Below are positions 12,615 to 24,621 of a DNA stretch of 64,000 nucleotides, piece by piece. The stretch comes from Symbiodinium sp. CCMP2592. Lineage: Eukaryota; Sar; Dinophyceae; Suessiales; Symbiodiniaceae. Position numbers and translations under genes: made by a program. Position 1 is the first letter of the stretch. Every line of letters begins with the position of its first letter. The notes beneath the pieces are model-generated. The model saw only the letters and a program-made list of their open reading frames with translations, made no database searches and was not told the origin of the DNA. Where the stretch lies: contig CAJNDT010004713.1 of the NCBI GenBank assembly GCA_905221615.1, forward strand, positions 214,001-278,000, in the 5' to 3' direction.

Positions 12615-12718
12615 ATGGGTGGTTGTCAGAATTGTGGCCCCTGTTTGGGGTACCCTAAATATCAGGTGCCGTATTATAATAAGGACCCCAAAAAGGACCC
12701 TAATTGACAGCCACCTAT
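12615..12718. repeat. Hairpin D1
   Basis: ATGGGTGGTTGTCAGAATTG ... CTAATTGACAGCCACCTAT; starts at the end of the 12523 candidate exon. Confidence 0.88.
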
Positions 12719-14927
12719 GGCCGAGAGGGTCAACCTAAACTTGCCTACACAAGTAACCTAGCTTCCTTATGTACCTGGTTGAGAACATTTGTTTTTATGT
12801 TCTTTCTAGAGGCAGGACAGGGGTTTACGGTGGGTTTCGCCAAGCGGTCTTGCCCATGATCCTGGTTATGGTTTCCATGTCCTTAGGAAGCCAGGATTTG
12901 CATGGGTTAGTTACCTCAAAGGCTTTAGACTTTTTCCTGTAGAAGCCCGCTTAGCCGTTTTCGTATAAAGGGTTACCACAGCTGTTTTAGTGTTGTATAC
13001 GGGATATCATAGGGGTGTCTTACGGGGTTTCGAGTTTTAGCTCCTTCATGTATGATTCCGCAACAAACCACGGAGTACATCTCTAGAGCTAGGGAGCCAT
13101 ATATTGAACCTGAGTGCAGACCGGGGTTGTCGATGCAGATTTCGATTCACCTAAACCCAAAACGCTGACGTCCCAGAGAAGGCGCTTGGAATGCAGCTCC
13201 CTTATACTATTTGTTGTTGTTTTTTTGGGGGGGTCCTTATTATGATTGAGGTAAAATATATAACCCTAAACCTTAAACCCTTAAAACCCTAAACCCTAAA
13301 CCTTAAACCCTTAAACCCCGAAGGCCCAAAGAACCTGCGTGCCGGAGCCTTCTCAAAGTCCCCAGAATTGCTTCTGACTTGAATTGGGGTTTAGGGTTTA
13401 GGGTTTAGGGTTCCAACAGGACAGGCCGTGCAGAAGTCACAACTTTCCGTCCTCAGGTCCACCGAAAGTGTTAATGATTACCTATTCTATGTTGGTGTTC
13501 CTTATCATAGTTATAGTAGAATATACCCCCAAAACCCTATTCGAATTATTTTTTGCCCTTGTATTACTGGATGAAGATGCCATCCAGCTTTGCATCAATG
13601 TTGAAGAGGCTTCTTCGCAAGGAAATCGGTGCTGTGTAGTGGCAAGTGCGTCCGGTGCACCCGTGGTTAAACCAGACTGTCCGGGGAGGAGGTTTGGATC
13701 AACGTGCCTTCCACTTTGTCAGAAGAACTCTGAGAGCTGGAGCCGTCGACCCTGGCTTCCTCGACCCTGCAAAGTCCATGTAGGAACTCAGCTTCCACGG
13801 CTGAGACCCACATGCCTTTCGAGACGACACTCCCAAAAAGCCAAAAGCATTAAAACCGTAAAACACCCTTGCACCCTAAACCCTAAAACACTGTAGAGCC
13901 TCTAAGCATCTACCCTCAGCAACATCATGGCCGACAGCCCCCACGACCCTTGACTGAAGCCATGAACCCTGCCAAGAGACAGGTTTCAAGCCTTCGTAAG
14001 ATTTCCCCGGCACGAAGCAATATTATCCTCTAAGCCTTATCCTCCTTGTACAATTATCGTAAACATACCGTTCAAACCTCGTCCGTATTATTACGGCACA
14101 TGAAGGACTCATCAAAGTCAGAAGCGGCTGTTCGGTACGGATAGCAACGCATACACGCAGTCCTTTAGCTCTAAAGCGTCTCCACCCATGAAATCTACCG
14201 GGGGCAGGTATGACTATAGGGCCTAGTTCCAATCATTCTTAACACTAAAGCCTCCAATCCCTAGAGCCCAAACCGCCCCGAGCCGGTAGCACTTGGGAGG
14301 GAAGCGTTTTGTTGATTTGAGAGCTCCTTCTTTGCCAAAACAAACCTTAAACCATGCCATTATGCTTTTGGGCTCGTTAATATCGGGTCCGTAAAAAGGG
14401 ACAGGGTTTAGGGGTGGAGGATGTCAAGCTCATGTTTGGAAGATGTCCGCTGCTCCAGGTCATTGTTTACTTCTCCTGTGGCGTCGTTGTCGCAGCAGGG
14501 GCCCTTAGTTTATGGAGAAGTGGTCTGCATTGTTTGCAGCGTATGGTTTAGAGTTAGGGTTTTGTTATCTTGTGTTTTGTTCGGGTTCCAGCTTGAACTT
14601 CGGGGTTTCATGCCGAGCTGTCTGTCCCATTCTTGTTCTTATCCTCCTGGAGTTGAGAGACTAGTGTTGTGTTACTTTTCGACAGGCTTTGTTGTGGTGG
14701 AGCAAGAGTGTCGGTGCTTAGGTTTGAGGACAGCAGGCAGCTGAGTGGTCAAATGCTGCGATGTTTGCAGGGCAGGCTAGTCCGAGTGCTGGTGCTAGTG
14801 CCAGTTGGCCGAAAGAGTACCGCCAATAACCCCTGAATCCCCAAACCAAAGCCCTGAAGCCTTAATCACTGTGAGCCACATGCTGACAACCTTAAATCTA
14901 CATGGAATCCCGAAAGACGGCCCCCAG

Positions 14928-15012
14928 GCGCTGCCGGCGCTCTTCTTCTTTGTTTGCCACTACCGGGGCAGCCTTGAGCTGGCCTACCGACACCATCACA
15001 GGCTTCTGCCTG
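14928..15012 (+). CDS. Candidate exon
   Basis: CCCCCAG^G then ALPALFFFVCHYRGSLELAY and RHHHRLLPA. GC-rich and in one open frame; the 3' edge is uncertain. Hairpin V follows. Unrecognised. Confidence 0.42.
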
Positions 15013-15027
15013 CTGTGCGGGACCCTA

Positions 15028-15099
15028 ATCTTGTCCCTACGGATTGCCCGAAATAGTGGTAATCCCCTACCTAAACAGGGAAGATCATAGGGACAAGAT
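15028..15099. repeat. Hairpin V
   Basis: ATCTTGTCCCTA ... TAGGGACAAGAT around a 45-base interior. Confidence 0.82.
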
Positions 15100-15137
15100 G
15101 AGGTCTACACTATCCGGGGTTTGGGCTCAGCAGCTGA

Positions 15138-15222
15138 GTAGGTAACCTTTAACCCTTTTGGGGGTTTATATATTCTTAACATGATTGAGGAGGTTAACCT
15201 TTTTGAGGCGTACTCAGCCCCT
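15138..15222. repeat. Hairpin G, diverged
   Basis: GAGTAGGTAACCTTTAACCC ... GAGGTTAACCTTTTTGAGGC. A similar diverged copy spans about 634-706. Confidence 0.7.
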
Positions 15223-15519
15223 AAATGCTTGGGTGTCCTAGTTGTTTGGTGTTCCTTTTGCTTGGGTTTCCTGCGTGTTTTGGGGGATTCCTCTAAGGGT
15301 CGTAGAAGAGCTCCTTTTAAATTCCGGGAGCGATCGTGTGAAATGCCGACAAGTCCCAATCTCGTATAAACCATACACATCCCTAATCATAGCACCCCAG
15401 AAACCCTATACACACCCGATAAAACCCTAAACGACCCTGCAGAACACCTTCTTAGCATGCTGCAAAAATCTTGCCACACCATTAAAGTAAAACACTGTTT
15501 AGGTTTTAGGGATAGAAAG

Positions 15520-15599
15520 GAACACGAGTGCAGTCTCTGGCCAGCTTGACGCCGAGCACTTCGGCTGCACAGCTGAGCATCACCACCTCGTGGTCCCCG
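15520..15599 (+). CDS. Candidate exon
   Basis: GAAAG^G (phase 2) then NTSAVSGQLDAEHFGCTAEH and HHLVVP; donor CCCG^GCGTGC (GC). Unrecognised, though His-rich and clearly coding-like against the flanks. Confidence 0.45.
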
Positions 15600-15675
15600 G
15601 CGTGCTTTGGCTCCGTGCTTGCTTCATATCGGAGCCTTTACTATTTTGGAGATTCTTTACTACAATTATAGGAAA

Positions 15676-15780
15676 TACCCTTATTCCCTTTTTTCTAGTC
15701 CCAGGTTCCCTATCAAGTTACCCAATACCGAAAAGAGAGCCCTTTTTGTTCCTAGGTTACTTGGCATCCTAGCTCTAGAT
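15676..15780. repeat. Family M element
   Basis: ACCCTTATTCCCTTTTTTCT, AGTTACCCAATACCGAAAAG and GTTACTTGGCATCCTAG. Others: 17198-17304 (altered) and 58253-58352. Confidence 0.8.
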
Positions 15781-16689
15781 TCTGGGTGAAAGCTTCAATC
15801 CCCTGAAGGTTTCTGTTGTGATTCAGGTCGCATCCTGGAGGACCCTTGCATCGGACCACCCTAGACCCCAAACCCTAAATCCTCTGCAGTTCGAAAAGGG
15901 CCCATGAAAAAAAAATGAGCTTAAATCCTACCTTACAGAGGACCTTTGATTGCAAGCCAAATCCTATCCTTATAAAGGAACCCCGTGATTGAAAGCCAGG
16001 TCTGACACGCGGAGCCTTCAGGACGGTTTGTTCGGGCTTCGCTGCGGGTTGCTTAAAGGCTGGTTCAAAAGGGGTTGTAAGGGTTCCCCAAAGGTTGCTA
16101 GAGGATTTTCAGGGTTCCTTACATGGTACAGAAGGGGAATGGAGTTTGAGTGTGTTTTGTGGAGTTCCTTTCAACCAGATGGGTGTTTAATGGTTGCTTT
16201 ACAGGTTTTGGGGTTTAGTTGAACATCGGTGGATTGTACGTGGAGCCCTTGGCTCTCCGACGATACTATAAGGGGATGTAAGTGGCGCGCTTCAAGGTCC
16301 TGCAGCAATGCTGCGCGGGTTTACTGAAAATTCCTTCCAGGGTTCCTTTTTGAAAGCTCCTGTTGAGTTTTTTGAGGTGTTGCTTGGCTGTCGCGACCTT
16401 CAGCAGCTTGGCGGTGTTTCTTGAAGGATTCCATGAACGGATCACTGTGAAGGTTTGCATCGTCAATCGTGATGGCCAAGGGTTTGGGGGGGGGTCCCTA
16501 AACCCCTAAACCTTAAACCCCTTAAACCCCTAAGCCCTAAACCCCTAATGCCTAAACCCTTTACGCCCCGAAACCTTAAGCACCTAATGCCCAAACCCAG
16601 CCTCGTTCTTCTGTGAGGACCTGCATGGCGAAGCGAGCTGCTGGCTTAGCCGCTTGGTCGCCGCGGAGGAGAAGGCAATTTGTCTGCAG

Positions 16690-16812
16690 AGTAATGGCCT
16701 AGGGTTTAGGGGTTTTAGGGTTTAGGGTTGTAGGGGTTTAGGGTTGTAGGGTTTCGGGGTTTAGGGTTGTAGGGTTTTAGGGTTTAGGGTTTAAGGGGTT
16801 TAGGGTTTGGGC
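16690..16812. repeat. Interstitial telomere-type tract (TTTAGGG variants)
   Basis: Repeats of GGGTTTAGGG(G)TTTTAGGG and GGGTTGTAGGG, degenerate, followed directly by a family H hairpin. Confidence 0.85.
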
Positions 16813-18076
16813 CCCAAAATAATTACCAATACTAGTGTGGCGTTTCCTTATTTTGATATTTTATAATTTTGCCCCGAAACCATATTCTAATTGTTAAGGC
16901 CCGTATATATTGGAGTAGGCTACCGTGAACCTTTCGGTGGTACTATAACCCCTGTATAATCCCAACGTGCCGAGGGTACTGGACAAGTCAGGCAAGCTTT
17001 TAGAAGGGTTTCAGTGGCATCGTGTGGGTATAACTTCAAGTTGAGGTAAGAATTCGGGGCTTGTGGGACTTTGGGGTTTACAGGATTCAGGAAAGCTCAG
17101 CGGCTTTGGGGAAATCCGCGGAAGTAGAAGTCGGGTTTGGGGGGACTCCAGAGTTCGACATCGAGGATTGAGGGTTTTGTAATATCCCCCAGAGTAGGCC
17201 CTTATTCCCTTTTTCCAGGGTTTAGGTTCCCTTATGACCCCCTTTAAACCAAAAAGGGCATCCTTTTTATTCCTAGGCTACTCTTAGATCTAGTTGGGTA
17301 TCTAGGGGTTTAGGGCTTAGGGCGTAGTATCATTAAGGGTTAAGGGGTTTAGGGTTTCGTATCCTTAAGGGTTGAGGATTTCTATTATCCTCAATCGGGG
17401 ATGGTTCAAGGGGGAGACGGGGTCTGAGTGGGCAGAGGCTGTGAGGTCTTTCTCGGGGATCTCGGCTTGTCGCGGTTCGTTTTGAAAGCTGAGGGCTACT
17501 CGGATTGGTTTACCGTGGTTGTTTATGAGGCTGTATTTCATAGGGTTTGTGCATGCGCAAGGCTTGCGGTTGGACTGTCATTGGCAAACACAGGCTCTCT
17601 TTTTGAAGCGTGATGGGCCCACCTTTTCTTCTGTCCCCATGCTGTGCCGCGGTCCTGGCACGGGCGTCGCTTTCCTGCACCTCCCATGGCGCTGGCGACT
17701 TTCAGAGGTCGCGGGCACAGCCCTTCCAAGCAGCACAAGGTGGCGGCAGGAAGACAAGGTCCTACTACGGAGGAGGCTGAGGGGCTCGTGGCAAGAGCTA
17801 GCCAAGGCAAGCGACTGGTTAATCCTTTGCATAGGCGTGGAAGCCACCGCAACTACAGGAACCTCCTAAGAACTTGTGGTCGATCCTCCGCACGAGTGAT
17901 TACAGCCCTCAATGCGGCAACCCTATAGAACCCCTCTAGATATGTCACAGAGCCCTTACTTAATACCGAGCTGACCTGATAGAACTCTAACCAACACTAT
18001 GGCAAGCTGATGGTCTCGTCTATGTACTACATAAGATAACCCTACACCTTAAACCCATGCGCTATTCCCTTGGCAG

Positions 18077-18130
18077 GTGGCCATCAAGCGCTTCGCCTTC
18101 CTTTGCCAAGTCTTCGTGGTTGCGCGCAGG
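18077..18130 (+). CDS. Candidate exon of an unrecognised, probably membrane protein
   Basis: CTTGGCAG^GTG then VAIKRFAFLCQVFVVARR. The preceding TTCCCTTGGCAG is a good acceptor. The 3' edge is unclear (a GC donor at 18131 or 18122). First of a run of phase-compatible hydrophobic exons to 20.5 kb. Confidence 0.5.
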
Positions 18131-18568
18131 GCTCAGTTTACACGGTTCCGGTTGAGGGTATAGGGTCTAAGGGTCTGGGTCAGGGTTTAGGGGTTTACAC
18201 ACACCGATGATAGTGTTTACGTCACATCTTGTCACTTCTTGGGTTTTAACTAAGAAGCTTGTACTTGTGCTGTGATGGAGTGTTTTTCGGGAGGGATCTC
18301 AGTTGAGTCCTCCAATACCTAGTGCCGTAAACTTATTGGGTTCTGAACGGGCAGTAGTGTGCATGTACTTGATGACGGGTGTCAAAGTTCCAGGGGCCTG
18401 GGCTAGTTTCATTGGTTTGGGGACAAGGGTTTAAGGGTTGGACTGTTCGTAGGCTCCTCGGCATGGTTAGGGGCTGTGCTAGAGACGGTTAGAATTTAGG
18501 GTTTTGGGTGTCGAGGCCCCTTCCAAACCGATAGCTGGAAAACTGAGTAGTGTGACGAGCATCTTCAG

Positions 18569-18624
18569 GGAAAAGTGCAGGTTCACTACCGTCCGCGGTT
18601 CATGGCCTTTTTGCTTCAAATCCT
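18569..18624 (+). CDS. Candidate exon, same run
   Basis: CTTCAG^G then GKVQVHYRPRFMAFLLQI plus CT; donor CT^GAGCAG (GA, phase 2), which joins the exon at 19103 in frame as ...LLQIL-LNISL. No recognised family. Confidence 0.5.
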
Positions 18625-19102
18625 GAGCAGCCCCAAACCCTCAGATGGACGCTCAGCAATAAGTTAATCCAAAACCCTAAAAGGGCTAAAGGGTCCACAA
18701 CGCAACTTTAGATGTTGGCGGTGTCAAAGTATATACTGCATCAGCCCTACGGTTGACCTAACGCTCTTAACCCCTGGTAGCAACTTAACGCGCCAGGTCA
18801 AAACCCTTAAAATCTCCACAAATACTCAACTTGGGTTTAGGGTTTGGGGTTCGGGCTTTAGTGCGAAGCCTAGTCAGTAAACCCTAGACCAAGTTTCAGA
18901 AAAGAGACCATATCCCCAGCCTCCGAACCTCAAGCAAGCCTCGAAATCCACTCCAGGCTGATGTTGTCGGTAGCCAACCTTGAAAAATGGTAGGCAAGAT
19001 ATCGGCTAAGTCCTGCAAAGTGTGGTACAGTACACGAAGCCCTAAAGCCAAACCCTTGGACCCCTAACCAAAACCCCGAAACCCAAACGCTTTAAACCTC
19101 AG

Positions 19103-19166
19103 GCTCAACATCTCGCTTACGCCGTTGGCCAACGTTTTGGCCCACGGCCGTTATGACCTTGGCCAG
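19103..19166 (+). CDS. Candidate exon, same run
   Basis: CCTCAG^G (phase 2) then LNISLTPLANVLAHGRYDLG and Q; donor CAG^GCACGG (GC, phase 0). 21 clean codons with amphipathic character. Unrecognised. Confidence 0.55.
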
Positions 19167-19497
19167 GCACGGCGTTGGTCGGGTTTTCGAAGTGCCTATA
19201 AGTGTGCTGTGGTAGCAAGGTTGTCGCCGTTTGAAGAGGGTTTGACTGGCTTGATAGGGTTTTAGTAGGGTTGCATACGGCCTTGGAAATGGTCTGGAGG
19301 GAGTGTGTAAGGGGTTCTGCCGTATTGTTAGCTTAGATTGCCAAGACCGGTCCTTCCAGCGCGTTGGGCTCCTTATAGGTTCTTGTTAGGGAACTGACTA
19401 TTTGATTGATCATACCAAGGAAACCCTTTCATTTACTATGGATCCGTAGTATGGTAACTAAGTGCCCTAACCAGTACTCAGTCTCATGATCTCGCAG

Positions 19498-19569
19498 GCG
19501 TTTGGAGGTTTGACTTCGCCGGGCAGTTCAGAAGACAATGCTCCGTCTGTCATATCAGACGGAAGCAGG
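19498..19569 (+). CDS. Candidate exon, same run
   Basis: CTCGCAG^G then AFGGLTSPGSSEDNAPSVIS and DGSR, a polar Ser-rich loop. Starts in phase 0, matching the end of the exon before it. The 3' edge is uncertain. Confidence 0.45.
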
Positions 19570-19852
19570 GTTTCGGCATCTAGAGCTCAAATGGTGAGCC
19601 CCGCGTGTCAAGTTTTTTTCCGGCAGAGGGTCCAGTACATGCAATTGTGATGTGCATGCTGTCGACTGTCTGTATCAAAAATCCTTGTAGGTGTATGTTT
19701 TATTTATTTGTTTGTATTACATGTGCGTGTGTATATATGTCGATGTATATATATATATATATATGTAGCTGTAGGTGTAGATATATACATATATATATAT
19801 AGGCCGAAAGTTGATATTTTAAAGCCACACTCCCACTTTGGCCAGTCTCCAG

Positions 19853-19936
19853 GAAATTGTCCTGTTCAAGCTGCTGGGCGACTTCGCCAAGACCTCGGCG
19901 ATGCTTGCACTACAGCAGCTTTCCACCCTTTATAAG
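19853..19936 (+). CDS. Candidate exon, same run
   Basis: TCTCCAG^G then EIVLFKLLGDFAKTSAMLAL and QQLSTLYK (28 codons, strongly helical); donor AAG^GAATAT (GA, phase 0). One of the most convincing orphan exons here. Function unknown. Confidence 0.58.
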
Positions 19937-20447
19937 GAATATACCATAGTTCCCATAGTTTAGACTCCTTAGGGTCATGCAGGATTTTGTCCATCAGCAG
20001 TAGTAATACAGTAGTAGCAGTCATACAAGCTCGTAGTAATACTTACCAACAGTACCCTAAGTATTGCTTCAAACCCAAACCCTACAGCCGAAACCCCATG
20101 CTAAACCCGTACCAGTGGAGTCGGAACACTGCTAGTCAAGAAGTTCAGCCATGTCAACCGTGAGGCATAGTAGAAGAAGAAGCCCACAACCTTACTCCAG
20201 TGATTCCGGCGGGCCCCCTTCACGCAAAAAGCCCTTACTTCCAGTAATCCCTCATGGAATCCTTAAAAGGAGCCCTACAATTCCAATGATTCGGGGCCCT
20301 ATCAATAAAAAAAAGCCCTTACTTCTATCAATCCCTCATGGAATCCTTAAAAGGAGCCCGAAACCCTAAACCCTACGGAGCCCTACAAAAGAAGAAACAA
20401 ACTCTGCTTCTCATCGCCGGCCGCTTTCCTCGCTCCAAAGTCCCCAG

Positions 20448-20485
20448 GTCGGTCGCGTGCTCTTCTTTCTGCTGCCTTCACCAAG
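20448..20485 (+). CDS. Candidate exon, same run
   Basis: TCCCCAG^G then VGRVLFFLLPSP plus AG; donor AAG^GCCCCG (GC, phase 2). Hydrophobic and in phase with the exon at 19853. A family W element (GTCTCCTTAGGA) starts about 7 bases after the donor. Confidence 0.45.
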
Positions 20486-20490
20486 GCCCC

Positions 20491-20637
20491 GAGTCTCCTT
20501 AGGAATTCTTTTTATTTTTGTTCATAGGAAACCCAAGATGATATTAAGAATAGTGTTTTTTTATTATGGCTCTCTGTATTTTTGTTCATAGATAGCCCAA
20601 GAGAATGTTAAGAATAGTGTTTATTATGGTTCTAAAG
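20491..20637. repeat. Family W elements (introner-like), two in tandem
   Basis: GTCTCCTTAGGAATTCTTTT, TTTTTGTTCATAGGAAACCC, AAGA...TTAAGAATAGTG and TTATTATGG; a second copy follows, ending TTTATTATGGTTCTAAAG. The element begins GT and full copies end TTCTAG. Confidence 0.8.
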
Positions 20638-21871
20638 GGGGTCTAGAGGCCCCGGCTCGATTCCTCTGCAGATCTGGCTGGAACTTAGGGCTTAGCATCC
20701 TAATGTAAGATACTACAGCATACTATTACTAAGTACTATAGGATTGTAGCATACTGAAATGTACGACATGGTACCCTATAACAGAATTTCACGATATACT
20801 ACGGCGTTCGCAGATCCCCAGCGAGCCCAAGGAACCCTTTGATTAGGGAAAAGGTCTCAAATCTGAAGGCCCTTATGGCTTAAGGAAGCCCTAAACCCGA
20901 AACCACAATCGTGGTATTTATGAAGATGAGTTAAGGAATGGACTTTAAATATCAAGGCCCCTTTATGGTGGAAGGTAGACTCCTTAACAAAACTTCGTGG
21001 CCGCTCTCGATCTGTAGCTTAAAGACTCCAGGGTTGCAGAAGGCTTTTTGGGTTTATAGGGGTTTCACGGGTTCAGTGTTTAGTGTTTTACGGCTCAGGG
21101 TTCAGCCTCAAACCCAACCCTTTAGCGCCGAGGCTCCCATGTGCTTCTTCTTAGGTTTGGTAGGTATTTTCATGGTTGGCTGCCAAGGGTTCTTTATGAA
21201 GCCTGCTTGTGACGGTTGTATCGGGGTGTTATACCGGAGTGTTGAGAAGTCGAACCGTGGGTTCCAGACATTTTTGGCTCTCTGTGAATTCGGGGCTTGG
21301 TTGGCCTTTAGAGCTTGAGAGGTTTAGGGTTTTACGGTTCCCAAGTGCTCTGAGCCATGTCTGTCCTCTGCATTTTCAGGGCACGAGACAACGTAGAAAA
21401 CCTCCTTCAGCGGGACGCCCTTACAACACTGAATCTCCAAGCCCGGGCTCCAAGCCGTCTTTTCAAAGATCGTTTAGGCTGCTTAGGACTTAGATCTTCC
21501 CGCTGAGGGCATTCGGTGTTTGGGTGTAGTTTTCGCTGCGGGCTCCGGACCTTTTTTTCTTAGCCCCAAACGCGTCTAAACCCTAAACGCGTCTAAAATA
21601 GAATTTAGCAGGCGCTTGCAGCTTCACCTATGGCTGAATTGGGCTGTCGGGGCCCAACTTGAGCGGGGGGCGGGGGGGGCATTGTTTCGGGCATTCTTAT
21701 GGCTTCTATTCGGGTTGTATCAGGGTTCTTTAAGGGTTTTCCTTGAGGCCCATACATACACGGGCTCCTTTTCTTGGTGTCTTAAACTTGTCTTCTAATT
21801 CCAAACTCCTGCCCGGTAGCACCAGGGCCTGAACAAGTACCAATAGTCTTCCTGAGGGTTCCTTACAAAAT

Positions 21872-21955
21872 GGGAGTCTCCGAAAATTAGGGGTACCTGG
21901 TTTGGTGGTCCTTATAATAGGGATCCTACTAGTTAGGGTACCATAGTAGGGTCAT
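21872..21955. repeat. Hairpin C1, right end lost
   Basis: GGGAGTCTCCGAAAATTAGG, then GGATCCTACTAGTTAGGGTA; the CGGAAACTCCC end is missing. Confidence 0.7.
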
Positions 21956-22144
21956 ACACCCCCGAAACCCTAGTCTATGCATTGAGGCACCTATTTTAAG
22001 CCCACAAGCACAGCGACCCTTTGAGAGCCCGGTGAAGAAATCCTACACGACCCTAATTCGACCTACTTCCAGCTGCGGGACCAGACACTCACAGGTTTAG
22101 GGGTTTAGGGTCAAGGGTTTAGGGTCTAGGGCTTTAGGGTTTAG

Positions 22145-22244
22145 GGTGGTTGTCAAAGTTATGGTCCCTTTTTGGTCCTTATTATAATACGACACCTATT
22201 ATTCAGGGTACCCAAAACGGGACCTTAATTTTGACAGCTACCCA
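22145..22244. repeat. Hairpin D2
   Basis: GGTGGTTGTCAAAGTTATGG ... TTAATTTTGACAGCTACCC. Confidence 0.85.
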
Positions 22245-22619
22245 GGTATCAGCTCCACTCGTGGAGTATGCAGGACCCTTCAGGGTTTAGAAGTTTAGGT
22301 TGTTCATTTTTTTGGCAAGCGTTATCCCTGCATGAACCGTACGTGGCCCGTATTACCCCGTCATGCTGGCCTACCAATTCAGGGGCTGACTAAATCAAAC
22401 CCCCGGATCCCGATGCACCAAGCCCAAATATGCTGAACAAAAACATGGAAGCAGCTGCTAAAAGATTCCGTAAGCAACTATAAACCTAGGCTGCGGATAT
22501 GGACAACGCCTTAAATCGAGTCAAGCCACCGTTTAGGAACACATGTCTTGTTGTAGCTATACGATTTTGTATGTCTGAGTTTATGTTTTTACCTACTTCT
22601 ATATTTACACTTGGAGCTG

Positions 22620-22765
22620 GAACTGCTGCTTCTGCTGCTGCTGCCACTCCTTTGCTTCGACATGACACTACTACTACTACTACCACCACTACTACTACTA
22701 CCACTACTACTGCTACTGCTACTGCTACTACCACTACGACGACGACGACTACTACTATTACTGCC
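22620..22765. repeat. (CTA/CTG/CGA)n trinucleotide tract
   Basis: An imperfect ACT/GCT/ACG repeat of about 140 bases. Open in several frames only because of its triplet nature. Confidence 0.88.
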
Positions 22766-23329
22766 GAGGTGGCTTTGCTACGGCTTCCGGCCTGGATAGT
22801 CCTGGTTTGCCATGCTGCGAGCAAGGACCCTGGGATCCTCAATAAACCGGACACGGTTTGGGGTTGAGGGTTTAGTTTGGGTTCTAGGGTTTGGGGTTTA
22901 GGCTTCTGGGATTTAGGGTTTAGGGGCTTAGGGTTTAGGGCTTTTTTTAGGGTTTAGGAGGAACTTCACGAAACAGTAAAAAGCAACAGTTGTGGGCTGA
23001 GGTTTCGGAGTTGGGTCGAGGGGGATAAAGGGACATTTGAACAAGTTCTCAGGGATACCTACAAGGAGATACACAGCTTCTCCGTCGGATTTCTTCATCC
23101 AGAGCGGGGAGGGCAAGTAGTTCTGAAGGCATTCTGAGAGATTTGTAATACAGCTTTTCGGCCCAGATACTGCGCTGCAAAAGGCACTCGGGATGTGTTG
23201 AGCCTGCAACCCAGCGGTGGCATTAGATCCCAAGCATGGCTCTTCGCCGCAACGAGACTATCTACCTTCCTTTCGATTTCTGTACCTACCTCTTGTCGCA
23301 ATATATGTCAGAGAACATCCCAAAAACAT

Positions 23330-23560
23330 CCACATGAATGCATTCATGCACGCACATACACGCACATACGTATGTACAAATACACCGATATACTGGCACG
23401 TACACAGATACATACATGCATCAATGCATGCATCAATACATGCATCAATACATGCATGCATGCATGTAGACAGACACATACATACGTATAGACATACTTT
23501 CACACCTACATGCATATAAAATAACATATATATATATATATATATATGTAAACTTAAATA
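23330..23560. repeat. ACATACATGCATGC-type tetranucleotide and (TA)n region
   Basis: CATA/CATG/CACG tetramers, then (AT)n at 23525-23548. Open frames here are repeat artefacts. Similar tracts lie at 10250-10390, 19680-19800, 46530-46720 and 60715-60785. Confidence 0.85.
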
Positions 23561-23784
23561 CATACACGCTTACTGATACAACACTATGTTTCGTTACACT
23601 ACGGTAATGCCTACCTAAGTGCATACTCCCAGACATGGGGGCTCGTTCTTTAAGCCTGACACCAGCTGCGAACACCATTAACCCGAACTCTCAGCCCCAA
23701 ATCGTCAAAAACAACCAAAGCCAAAAGCTTCGGAGCAGACAAAGCAGAAGTGGGATCCTTGCTGTAAGGAACTCAGAACAGGAA

Positions 23785-23915
23785 GCTTCAATCCTCAGTG
23801 GTCTTACAAAAAAAGACCTAATCCTCTTCAATCCTCAGTAGTCTTTGGGCCAAAAACAGAGGACGTAATCCTCTTCAATCCTCGGTTGTGGACCAAAAAC
23901 AGGACCCAATCCTCA
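23785..23915. repeat. Tandem AATCCTCAGT-type repeat
   Basis: CCTCTTCAATCCTC(A/G)G recurs with ACCAAAAACAGGACCTAAT-like spacers, about four times. Confidence 0.65.
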
Positions 23916-24570
23916 GCGACGCCGTGCTTCTGGTGATTTGGTTCCCATTCGCCTGCCCGGCTTCGTTGTTGTGGCTCCAACACCCCCGAAAGGGGTGGTG
24001 GGGGTGGGGGGGTCCTTAAAGGAATCTGTAGGGTTTAGGGTTTAGGAGGGAGGGGAGGGGAGAAGGGGTCGGAATAACTCCATGATGATAGTTCGAGATA
24101 TTCCCCTGTAGTCCTTTCACAACTGTACTATACTGCTCTACAACCTCACGAAACCGCATTCCACTTTCTAAGGTGGGATCCTGCGAAGTTTTATATATTC
24201 CCTGAGACTCTAAGTGCTTAAGCAGTATGCCTGTGTTGGGTCTTGGCATTGAGAGAATTACAGACTGGGTTCAGGTCTTAGATACCTGTAGTCTTGTCTA
24301 CTCTAGAGTCTAGATACGGCATGAGGTGTTGGCCCAAGCACAGAACAGCCAACCCCTGAACCCCCTCGGCCGTAAACCCCAAATCCCAAAAAAAGCTTAA
24401 ACACCTTTGAAGGAAACCTAAGAGGAAGCCCTGAAGTGATCTGTAAGGGATCCCTCAAAGGAACCTTTAAAGGATCCATGAAAGGAGCCCTTCAAGGGAA
24501 CCCTCAAGGGACCCCTGTGAAAGGAACCCCGACGGGAGCGCCCGTAAAGCCGCTCCAGAGACCTTTGCAG

Positions 24571-24621
24571 GTGGTGACGGCAGCTCTTTGCGGCAGCTGG
24601 CTGCAAGTGGTGGCCATCCAG
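24571..24621 (+). CDS. Candidate exon
   Basis: CTTTGCAG^GTGGTG ... ATCCAG^GTGATG: 51 bases with clean acceptor and GT donor. Phase 0 gives VVTAALCGSWLQVVAIQ, a possible membrane segment; a second frame (GGDGSSLRQLAASGGHPG) is also open. Telomere-type repeats start right after the donor. Confidence 0.45.

Larger units (their letters stand above)
20640..24570. other. Repeat-rich region without a supported gene
   Basis: Hairpins C1 and D2, trinucleotide and tetranucleotide tracts, telomere-type repeats and AATCCTC tandem repeats. An open frame at 20938-21318 is long for the region but has no recognisable sequence. Confidence 0.6.

Noticed and set aside
13468-13896. 142-codon + frame
   Set aside because: Starts inside a family H element and ends in CCCTAAA repeats. 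The middle (about 13570-13650) may hold a short exon, but no edges could be set.
17519-17928. Overlapping open frames on both strands
   Set aside because: GC-rich and possibly coding (VLLRRRLRGSWQELAKASDW), but five frames are open and none is clearly better.
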